The notes under the pieces are model-generated. The model was not told the origin of the DNA, did no database searches, and worked only from the letters and a program-made list of their open reading frames with translations. Below are positions 1-5,633 of a DNA stretch of 9,410 bases, piece by piece. The DNA is from an uncultured Ignavibacteria bacterium. GTDB taxonomy: Bacteria; Bacteroidota; Ignavibacteria; Ignavibacteriales; Ignavibacteriaceae. Every line of letters starts with the position of its first letter. Within the stretch, counting starts at the first letter, position 1. The position numbers were made by a program, and so were the translations under genes. The stretch is taken from the NCBI GenBank assembly GCA_937996765.1, contig CALKUG010000330.1:1-9410 (forward strand), given 5' to 3'.

Positions 1-284
1 CTGAGAATGCGGGAACCATGCTGAATACATTGGTACCGGATATAGCAAAAACAGCAGACTTAGTACAGGAGATAACCGCAGCAAGTAACGAGCAGAACAC
101 GGGAGCCGAGCAAATAAACAAGGCAATCCAACAGCTCGACCAAGTGATACAGCAGAATGCTGCATCGGCAGAGGAGCTTGCTTCAACGGCATCGAACCTT
201 ACCAATCAAGCCGAACAATTACAACAATCTATATCGTTTTTTAGACTTGAGTCAAATTCACGTTCGCGTAAAATGTTAAAATGA
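1..284 (+). CDS. Methyl-accepting chemotaxis protein, C-terminal fragment (5' end outside window)
   Basis: This is the end of a chemotaxis receptor. The reading frame is open from the window edge (first complete codon at 3), so the ATG at 18 is an internal Met and not the start. About 94 residues are visible. They are the C-terminal arm of the cytoplasmic four-helix bundle: the heptad-rich stretch 'DLVQEITAASNEQ', then 'GAEQINKAIQQLDQVIQQN', then 'ASAEELASTAS'. The last resembles the methylation-helix consensus (small-x-x-E-E-x-small), so its glutamates and nearby glutamines are plausible targets of the CheR, CheB and CheD encoded next door. The protein ends in a short basic tail (SRSRKMLK) with no NWxxF-type CheR/CheB tethering pentapeptide. 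The sensor domain and membrane segments are not in the window, so the ligand cannot be guessed. The stop codon overlaps the cheR start (ATGA), indicating translational coupling. Confidence 0.93.
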   Translation, partial: ENAGTMLNTLVPDIAKTADLVQEITAASNEQNTGAEQINKAIQQLDQVIQQNAASAEELASTASNLTNQAEQLQQSISFFRLESNSRSRKMLK

Positions 285-1132
285 TAAATACCGGCCCCGA
301 TAAAAGTATTAAACACTCAGATATAGTAAGATTATCTGATTTCATGATTGAGGAAACAGGAATCCACTTAGGACCTGATAAGCAGGCATTAATTGAAGGT
401 CGCCTTCATAAAAGAATGAGGGAACTCGCACTTCCCTCATTCGATGTGTATATGGATTACGTTTTTAGTCCCAAAGGTAAATCAAATGAAATTATCCATT
501 TGATTGATATACTGACAACAAATAAAACTGATTTTTTCAGAGAACCGAATCATTTTGAATATCTCATGGATTCAGTTATTCCTGAGTTTAAAAATGAAGG
601 AGAGGCAGGAGTAAGAAGAGCTCTCAATGTATGGAGTGCAGGATGCTCAAGCGGAGAGGAACCCTATACACTCTCGATTCTCTTTAATGAGTTTTTAGAA
701 AATAATCCGTGGTTCAGATATCAAATAATTGCTACCGATATTTCAACACGCGTTTTAGATATGGCGAAAAAAGGAGTGTTTGAAATTGATAAAATGTCTG
801 ATGTTCCATTAATGTACAAAAGAAAGTACTTTTTGAAGGGGAAGGGAGAAAACTCTAATCTGGCAAAAGCTATCCCCAGATTGAAGAGCAATATACTGTT
901 TGGAAGAATCAATCTCATGGAAATGCCCTATCCTTTGGATATTACTTTTGATGTAATATTCTGCAGAAATGTGATTATTTACTTCAAAAAACCCGTTCAG
1001 GAAAAAGTAGTGAATGCTCTATCCCAGAAATTGAGGAAAGGCGGCTATTTGTTTATGGGTCATTCGGAAACATTGACAGGTATGGATATTCCATTAGAAC
1101 GAATAAACTCAACTGTTTATAGAAAATTGTAA
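281..1132 (+). CDS. cheR: Chemotaxis protein methyltransferase CheR
   Basis: This enzyme transfers methyl groups from S-adenosylmethionine to glutamates of the receptor signalling domain, raising kinase activation during adaptation. At 283 aa it has the usual CheR length, with no TPR extension. The N-terminal helical CheR domain (about residues 15-85) contains 'GIHLGPDKQALIEGRL', followed by 'TTNKTDFFREPNHF', a hallmark of the family. The SAM-binding motif 'WSAGCSSGEEPYT' lies near residues 118-130, 'IIATDIS' follows at about 150, and the signature 'FDVIFCRNVIIYF' at about 223-235 precedes 'GGYLFMGHSETL' near the C-terminus. The ATG at 281 overlaps the receptor stop by 4 nt, which supports this start and suggests coupled translation. 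All expected motifs are intact. It is followed by cheD after 6 nt, and the three adaptation enzymes CheR, CheD and CheB are encoded consecutively. Confidence 0.96.
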   Translation: MINTGPDKSIKHSDIVRLSDFMIEETGIHLGPDKQALIEGRLHKRMRELALPSFDVYMDYVFSPKGKSNEIIHLIDILTTNKTDFFREPNHFEYLMDSVIPEFKNEGEAGVRRALNVWSAGCSSGEEPYTLSILFNEFLENNPWFRYQIIATDISTRVLDMAKKGVFEIDKMSDVPLMYKRKYFLKGKGENSNLAKAIPRLKSNILFGRINLMEMPYPLDITFDVIFCRNVIIYFKKPVQEKVVNALSQKLRKGGYLFMGHSETLTGMDIPLERINSTVYRKL

Positions 1133-1138
1133 CAAAGA

Positions 1139-1630
1139 ATGACCAAAGTACCTGAGAAAGTAGTTTTTTTACCGCAAAAAGAGTATATAATCACTACAAA
1201 AAAACAGAAAATAATGACTGTTTTAGGAAGTTGTGTTGCAGTGATTATGATATCGAAGGTGAGTAATCTTACAGGTATGTGTCATGCATATTTGCCGCGG
1301 ATTCCTTTGATGATGCGAAAAAGCTATATCATACCTCAAGATGCTTATCAATATGTTGATTATTGCATTGAAACAATGTTTAAATCCTTTCAGAGAGAGG
1401 ATATTGCGCCAAGTGATGTAGAAATTAAATTGTTTGGTGGAGCAAACACTCTTATCCATAATGGAGAAACTATAGCAAACGAAAGCATTGGAGAAGAAAA
1501 TGTTCGAGTTGCTTTATTAACACTCCATTTGTTGGGTTTAACCGTTGCAAATCAGGATACGGGTGGAAACAGGGGAAGAAAGATAATATTTAGCACCGAT
1601 ACCGGTGAAGTTCTTTTAAAAAGATTGTAA
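1139..1630 (+). CDS. cheD: Chemoreceptor glutamine deamidase CheD
   Basis: CheD hydrolyses specific receptor glutamines to glutamates, creating methylation sites. In organisms that have CheC it also stimulates the CheY-P phosphatase CheC. No cheC is in this window. The 163-aa length is typical. The catalytic region is clear: 'TVLGSCVAV' supplies the nucleophilic Cys32 with Thr27 just upstream, and 'GMCHAYLP' supplies His49. The spacing Cys to His (17 residues) matches the Cys-His pair described for Thermotoga CheD. The remaining family motifs are 'KLFGGAN' (about residue 98) and the C-terminal 'DTGGNRGRKIIF...TGEVLLKRL'. The gene starts 6 nt after cheR and ends 1 nt before the cheB start, so it sits inside a tightly packed adaptation operon. 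Cys48 directly precedes the catalytic His, but I do not read this as a defect. Confidence 0.95.
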   Translation: MTKVPEKVVFLPQKEYIITTKKQKIMTVLGSCVAVIMISKVSNLTGMCHAYLPRIPLMMRKSYIIPQDAYQYVDYCIETMFKSFQREDIAPSDVEIKLFGGANTLIHNGETIANESIGEENVRVALLTLHLLGLTVANQDTGGNRGRKIIFSTDTGEVLLKRL

Positions 1631-1631
1631 T

Positions 1632-2693
1632 ATGAGAAAAAAAATTAGAGTATTAGTAGTTGATGATTCTGCTTTGATAAGGCAGACTCTTTCTGAGATA
1701 ATCAATTCTGATTCTGATCTCGAAGTTATGGCTACTGCTGCGGATCCAATTATGGCCGCCGAGAAAATAAAACACGAAGTACCTGATGTTATAACATTAG
1801 ATGTAGAAATGCCCCGCATGGATGGGCTTACCTTTTTACACAAGCTGATGCAGCAACATCCCATTCCTGTTGTTATGTGCTCGAGTCTTACGGTTGAAGG
1901 TAGTCAATCTGCTATAAAAGCTTTAGAATACGGTGCGGTGGATATCATTGTAAAGCCAAAAATGAGCACAAAAACGCTCTTAATGGAAGCTAAGGTTGCT
2001 ATCTGCGATGTGATAAAGGCAGCGGCGCACGCTAAAATTCGTAAATCTACTCCTCACATGGAACCTGCTCCAAAACTTTCTGCAGATGTTATGTTGCCTC
2101 CCGTACATAAAGCAATGCTTGAAACCACAGAGAAGATTATTGCAATTGGTGCATCAACAGGTGGAACGGAAGCCTTAAGAACCGTGCTTGAAATGCTACC
2201 CGCCGATACCCCCGGCATTCTCATAGTACAACATATGCCCGAACATTTTACTAAGGCATTTGCCGAAAGATTAAACACTCTCTGTAAAGTTACGGTAAAA
2301 GAGGCCAAAGATGGAGATGTTGTTTTGCGCGGACAAGTTCTTATAGCTCCCGGCAACTACCATATGATGCTTAAACGTAGCGGAGCAAAGTACTTTGTGG
2401 AGGTGAAAGAAGGACCTTTAGTTAGTCGACACCGCCCAAGTGTTGATGTACTTTTCCGTTCAACTGCCAGATATGCGGGCAAAAATGCAGTTGGCGTTAT
2501 AATGACAGGAATGGGAGATGATGGAGCAAAGGGTTTAAAGGAGATGAAAGATGCCGGAGCAAAAACTGTTGCTCAAGATGAAGCAACATGTGTTGTTTAC
2601 GGCATGCCTAAAGAAGCGGTTAAATTGGGAGCTGCAGATAAATCAGTGCCATTGCAAAATATTGCAGGTACTATATTAAATTTGAGTAACTAA
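1632..2693 (+). CDS. cheB: Protein-glutamate methylesterase/glutaminase CheB
   Basis: CheB demethylates (and can deamidate) chemoreceptors when its receiver is phosphorylated by CheA, giving negative feedback. The 353-aa protein has the standard two-domain layout. The receiver (residues 4-120) has the acidic pair Asp11-Asp12, phosphoacceptor Asp57 in 'TLDVEMPRMDG', Ser/Thr at 85-87 and Lys108 in 'IIVKP'. A linker of about 45 residues follows. The methylesterase domain (about 166-350) has the catalytic triad Ser175 in 'GASTGG', His201 in 'QHMP' and Asp297 in 'MTGMGDDG'. The Ser-His and Ser-Asp spacings (26 and 122) equal those of Salmonella CheB (S164, H190, D286). Only 1 nt separates it from the cheD stop, and I see no good Shine-Dalgarno, so re-initiation from cheD is likely. 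The enzyme looks fully functional. Confidence 0.97.
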   Translation: MRKKIRVLVVDDSALIRQTLSEIINSDSDLEVMATAADPIMAAEKIKHEVPDVITLDVEMPRMDGLTFLHKLMQQHPIPVVMCSSLTVEGSQSAIKALEYGAVDIIVKPKMSTKTLLMEAKVAICDVIKAAAHAKIRKSTPHMEPAPKLSADVMLPPVHKAMLETTEKIIAIGASTGGTEALRTVLEMLPADTPGILIVQHMPEHFTKAFAERLNTLCKVTVKEAKDGDVVLRGQVLIAPGNYHMMLKRSGAKYFVEVKEGPLVSRHRPSVDVLFRSTARYAGKNAVGVIMTGMGDDGAKGLKEMKDAGAKTVAQDEATCVVYGMPKEAVKLGAADKSVPLQNIAGTILNLSN

Positions 2694-2707
2694 AAGAAAG
2701 ATGCAGA

Positions 2708-3103
2708 ATGAAAAGTTTAATAGCAGAAGATGATTTTTCAAGTAGATTTTATATCAAAAAACTACTGAGTGCCTATGGGCAATGTGATGTTACTTCAGAT
2801 GGTTTGGAAGCTGTAATGGCTTTTAAGTTGGCCTTTGAAGAGAAGCAACCATACGACGTCATTGTTTTAGATATCATGATGCCTAATATGGATGGACAAG
2901 AAGCTCTAAAGGCAATCCGTGAATTTGAACAGGAACAAGGTATATCCGAAAAAGACGAAGTTAAAATTGTTATGGCAACGGCCTTAGATAATCCTAAAGA
3001 CGTTTTTGAGGCAATGTACCGCGGAAGATGCAGCTCCTACTTGGTTAAACCATTTGGCGAAAAAAAGCTGCATGAATTAATGGTTGAGCTACGGCTTATT
3101 TAA
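2708..3103 (+). CDS. CheY-like single-domain response regulator
   Basis: This stand-alone receiver of 131 aa has no output domain. The phosphorylation site is complete: acidic residues Glu7-Asp8-Asp9, phosphoacceptor Asp55 in 'VLDIMMPNMDG', Thr91 in 'VMATALD' and Lys114 in 'YLVKPF'. It is somewhat longer than classical CheY because of an insert around residues 74-84 ('EQEQGISEKDE') before the beta-4 strand, a variant I recognise from CheY-like proteins of various bacteria. It lies 14 nt after cheB and 56 nt before a hybrid histidine kinase. It could be the motor-binding CheY of the chemotaxis operon, a phosphate sink, or a partner of the kinase. The sequence does not decide between these, so no gene symbol is given. 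The start at 2708 puts the first beta-strand at the very N-terminus, as expected for the fold. An out-of-frame ATG at 2701 is ignored. Confidence 0.92.
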   Translation: MKSLIAEDDFSSRFYIKKLLSAYGQCDVTSDGLEAVMAFKLAFEEKQPYDVIVLDIMMPNMDGQEALKAIREFEQEQGISEKDEVKIVMATALDNPKDVFEAMYRGRCSSYLVKPFGEKKLHELMVELRLI

Positions 3104-3159
3104 TATAATCAAAAAAGAGTTATTAGTTAACATTAAGAATTAACGTATAGGGATAAATT

Positions 3160-5538
3160 ATGCTCAACAAAATACCAGAGCATACGGAGCGAAATATGAG
3201 TAATGCAAGAATCTTAGTTGTTGAACCCTCGGCAAATGTGAGAAATATGATTCAAGATATTTTGAATCAGAGGAATTATATTGTTTGTTCCGTTGAAAGT
3301 GTTGAAGCTGCCCACAGTGAATTAGGAAAAAGTAATTTTGACCTGATTATTAGCGAGTGCTCTTTTGAAGCAAATGAGGGTCTCGATTTTGTTAGAAGCA
3401 TTCGTGCTAACGAGTATTTAAAAGAAATATCTTTTATCTTTCTTAGTTTTGCAAGAGGGGCCAGCGACCAACGGGTAGCAATACAAGCCGGAGCTGATGA
3501 TTTTTTAAACAAGCCTTTTACTATCGATGAACTGCTTAATGCTGTTGAAACTCAATTAAAAAAGTTGTCTGACTTAGAAGTTCGACAAGAATCAAAAATG
3601 AGAAAAATTCGATACAGATTTGAAGGGGTTCTTGAGTCATCTTCTGATTTGGTACTTTTTGCTGAACCGGACGGGAAAATTCAATATATGAATACCGCCG
3701 CAAAAATGACTTTGTTAAAAAAATATGACGACGATTATGAACAATACTCCTTGTATGATTTTTTCTTCTCTAATGTTATTAACGATTTAAAGACGCAAAC
3801 AATAGAGGGGCTTGATTCCTCACAAGTGTGGGCATCACATATTGAATTGCAAACAACTCGCTTTGGAAAAAAAACATATGCTATAAGTATTGCCTGTAAC
3901 AAGGGCGATGGCGAAACCGTAGATTTTTTTGCTGTTGTTGGTAAAGATTTTTCGATGCAAAAGCGTTTGGAACGAGAATTAGAGAATTCAAGAAAAATGG
4001 ATGCGGATTTACAACTTTTTTCGAGAGCTGTGGCGCAGAGTCCGATACCTATTATAATTACTGATTTGCAGGGCTTTATTCGCTATGCTAATGCACGCGT
4101 GCAAGAATATACCGGTTATTCGCAAGAAGAACTTATAGGGCAAAACCCCAGAATATTTAAATCCGGGGCTCATGATGATGAAAAATACATTGAGCTCTGG
4201 AATACGATAAAATCAGGTAATGAGTGGAAAGGTGAGCTCAAAAACCGCAAGAAAAATGGCGAGTTTGTTTGGACTCTTATGCGTATAGTACCGATAATAG
4301 ACTCCTATGGTGAAGTTGAAAATTTCCTTGCCATTTATGAGGATATTACCTCCCAAAAAATGACTGAAGAAAAACTGCTTGCAGCCAAAATTGATGCAGA
4401 AAAAGTAAGCAAATTCAAAAGCAATATTCTATCTAATATGAGCCACGAGTTGCGCACTCCAATTAATGGCATATTAGGTATGGCAATGCTTATTAAAGAT
4501 GAAAATGTAAGTGAAGATGTTGCAATGATGGCCGGAGCGATACACAAATCGGGCAAGCGGCTTATGAATACACTCAATGCATTGTTAGATTTGAGTTTAG
4601 TGGAATCCGCTGAATTAAGTCCTTTTATACGTGAAGTAAACATTGAAGAGGTGGTGCAATATGTTTATTCGGAAATGAAAGATATTGTTGACGAAAATGG
4701 GTTAGAGTTTAACTTCAATTCTAATCTTCGAGGTGAGATTGTAACCTGCGATGAAATGTTCTTAAAAAAGATTCTTCAAGCGATTACCGATAACGCTTTG
4801 AAATTCACAAAAAAGGGAAAAATAGAATTTCGTCTTGAAAAAGAATATCGCGATGGAAAGCGCTACATTGCAATAGCTGTAGCAGATACGGGCATTGGAA
4901 TTAAACATGAAGACCAAGCAGGTATTTTTGGCGAATTTAGGCAGGGCAGCGAAGGGCTTTCTCGCAGATTTGAAGGAAGTGGTTTAGGTTTGCATCTCTC
5001 AAGCAAGATGATTGAGCTTATGCATGGGAAAATTGAGGTTACAAGTGAACCCGGGGTTGGTTCAATATTCACTATTCTTGTACCAGCCTCGTTAAAGGAA
5101 GAGGTAGCCCCTATTGAATTGAATATTGAAAAAACTTCAATTGAACCCACTGAAAAATCAAGAGTTTTGGTTGTTGAGGATAACGAAATAAATGTTCAGG
5201 TAACCGAGTTGTTCTTACAAGCAAATTACGTTGTAGATATTGCAAACACCGGTCTGAAGGCAATTCAGAAATGCCGAAACAATAAATATGACATAATTCT
5301 CATGGATATAAATTTGGGGTCCGGGATAAACGGGATTCAAGCTACTGAAGAAATAAGGCAATTACCCGGATTTAGTGATGTTCCTATTGTGGCTGCTACA
5401 GGTTATGTGCTCTCGAGTAATAAAGAAGAAATTCTCTCAAAAGGGCTGGATTATTTTCTTGCGAAACCTTTTTCTAAAGAGGAATTGAATGAAATGGTTG
5501 AGAAAGCACTCAAAGAAAAATCACTTAATATTAAGTAA
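3160..5538 (+). CDS. Soluble hybrid sensor histidine kinase (pseudo-REC-PAS-PAS-HisKA-HATPase-REC)
   Basis: This cytoplasmic multidomain kinase of up to 792 aa has no membrane segment. Domains in order: an N-terminal receiver (about 16-135), a divergent PAS (about 148-268), a short coiled-coil linker, a second PAS (about 285-402), HisKA with His429 in 'SHELRTPINGILG', and HATPase with N-box Asn545, G1 'DTGIGI' (576-581) and G2 'GSGLGL' (606-611). Last comes a C-terminal receiver (667-785) with Glu673-Asp674, phosphoacceptor Asp716 in 'LMDINLG', Thr747 and Lys769. The first receiver is degenerate: Glu22-Pro23 stands in the acidic pair and Glu66 replaces the phosphoacceptor Asp, while Ser96 and Lys118 remain. 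Such a domain probably cannot be phosphorylated normally. The kinase itself looks competent for autophosphorylation and relay to Asp716, then perhaps via a phosphotransfer protein elsewhere. A start at Met13 (3196) is an attractive alternative. The signal sensed is unknown. Confidence 0.93.
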   Translation: MLNKIPEHTERNMSNARILVVEPSANVRNMIQDILNQRNYIVCSVESVEAAHSELGKSNFDLIISECSFEANEGLDFVRSIRANEYLKEISFIFLSFARGASDQRVAIQAGADDFLNKPFTIDELLNAVETQLKKLSDLEVRQESKMRKIRYRFEGVLESSSDLVLFAEPDGKIQYMNTAAKMTLLKKYDDDYEQYSLYDFFFSNVINDLKTQTIEGLDSSQVWASHIELQTTRFGKKTYAISIACNKGDGETVDFFAVVGKDFSMQKRLERELENSRKMDADLQLFSRAVAQSPIPIIITDLQGFIRYANARVQEYTGYSQEELIGQNPRIFKSGAHDDEKYIELWNTIKSGNEWKGELKNRKKNGEFVWTLMRIVPIIDSYGEVENFLAIYEDITSQKMTEEKLLAAKIDAEKVSKFKSNILSNMSHELRTPINGILGMAMLIKDENVSEDVAMMAGAIHKSGKRLMNTLNALLDLSLVESAELSPFIREVNIEEVVQYVYSEMKDIVDENGLEFNFNSNLRGEIVTCDEMFLKKILQAITDNALKFTKKGKIEFRLEKEYRDGKRYIAIAVADTGIGIKHEDQAGIFGEFRQGSEGLSRRFEGSGLGLHLSSKMIELMHGKIEVTSEPGVGSIFTILVPASLKEEVAPIELNIEKTSIEPTEKSRVLVVEDNEINVQVTELFLQANYVVDIANTGLKAIQKCRNNKYDIILMDINLGSGINGIQATEEIRQLPGFSDVPIVAATGYVLSSNKEEILSKGLDYFLAKPFSKEELNEMVEKALKEKSLNIK
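3185..3198 (+). promoter_or_regulatory. Possible ribosome binding site for an alternative kinase start at 3196
   Basis: GGAG at 3186-3189 lies 6 nt before the in-frame ATG at 3196. Starting there would begin the protein with 'MSNARILVVE', the usual distance from Met to the first receiver strand. The upstream ATG at 3160 has a weaker AGGGA (3149-3153), also 6 nt away, and adds 12 hydrophilic residues. The sequence does not settle which is used. Confidence 0.4.
5523..5536. repeat. Perfect 14-bp AT-rich palindrome at the end of the kinase gene
   Basis: ACTTAATATTAAGT is its own reverse complement. It covers the last codons of the hybrid kinase gene and the first base of its TAA stop. It is almost entirely A and T, has no unpaired loop and no downstream T-run, so it is a poor intrinsic terminator. 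It may be chance in AT-rich sequence or a weak 3' structure. Confidence 0.4.
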
Positions 5539-5574
5539 TTAAACATAGGGGGAAATCTCGAAATCATCTGTCTT

Positions 5575-5606
5575 TTTGGTAACAAGCTGTGTACTTGTTA
5601 CATTTG
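5575..5606 (+). promoter_or_regulatory. Putative Bacteroidota-type housekeeping sigma promoter for topA
   Basis: TTTG at 5575-5578 (-33 element) and TACATTTG at 5599-5606 (-7 element) are separated by 20 nt. This matches the described Bacteroides primary-sigma consensus TTTG, 19-21 nt, TAnnTTTG at every fixed position. Transcription would begin a few bases downstream, about 5611-5613, leaving a leader of some 21-23 nt before the topA ATG at 5634. The position at the head of topA, in the longest intergenic gap of the window (95 nt), supports it. It would also drive the downstream nuclease gene. The prediction assumes the host uses this promoter class, which fits the T9SS evidence but is inferred. 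Confidence 0.6.
5579..5601. promoter_or_regulatory. Perfect inverted repeat in the topA promoter spacer, candidate operator
   Basis: GTAACAAG (5579-5586), a 7-nt spacer and CTTGTTAC (5594-5601) form a perfect 8-bp inverted repeat. It begins right after the -33 element and overlaps the first three bases of the -7 element, the expected place for a dimeric repressor site. As RNA it could form a hairpin with only three G-C pairs, followed by ATTTGTAGTTT. That is a weak U-tract, so a terminator for the upstream kinase gene is a less likely alternative. No regulator can be named from the half-site alone. Confidence 0.5.
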
Positions 5607-5633
5607 TAGTTTCCCAAATTATTGAACAAGGTA

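Noticed and set aside
1223..1459. Minus-strand open frame inside cheD, and similar short antisense frames throughout
   Set aside because: All lie opposite well-supported conserved genes and show no domain, start signal or composition of their own.
3104..3109. TATAAT directly after the receiver stop as a -10 box for the kinase gene
   Set aside because: There is no -35-like sequence at a suitable distance, and the FCB-type -7 motif (TAnnTTTG) is not present in this gap. A lone hexamer in AT-rich DNA is not enough.
3126..3144. GTTAA-N9-TTAAC inverted repeat between the receiver and kinase genes
   Set aside because: The stem is only 5 bp, entirely A/T except one pair, in an AT-rich gap; this is expected by chance.
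5579..5601. Inverted repeat read as an intrinsic terminator of the kinase gene
   Set aside because: The stem has only three G-C pairs, the following sequence (ATTTGTAGTTT) is a broken U-tract, and the repeat lies exactly inside a good promoter spacer. It is kept as a candidate operator instead.
5622..5633. TTG at 5622 as the topA start
   Set aside because: ATG at 5634 gives the canonical TopA N-terminus 'MAKNLVIVESPAKAKT'. The extra four residues are not typical and TTG would be a weaker start.
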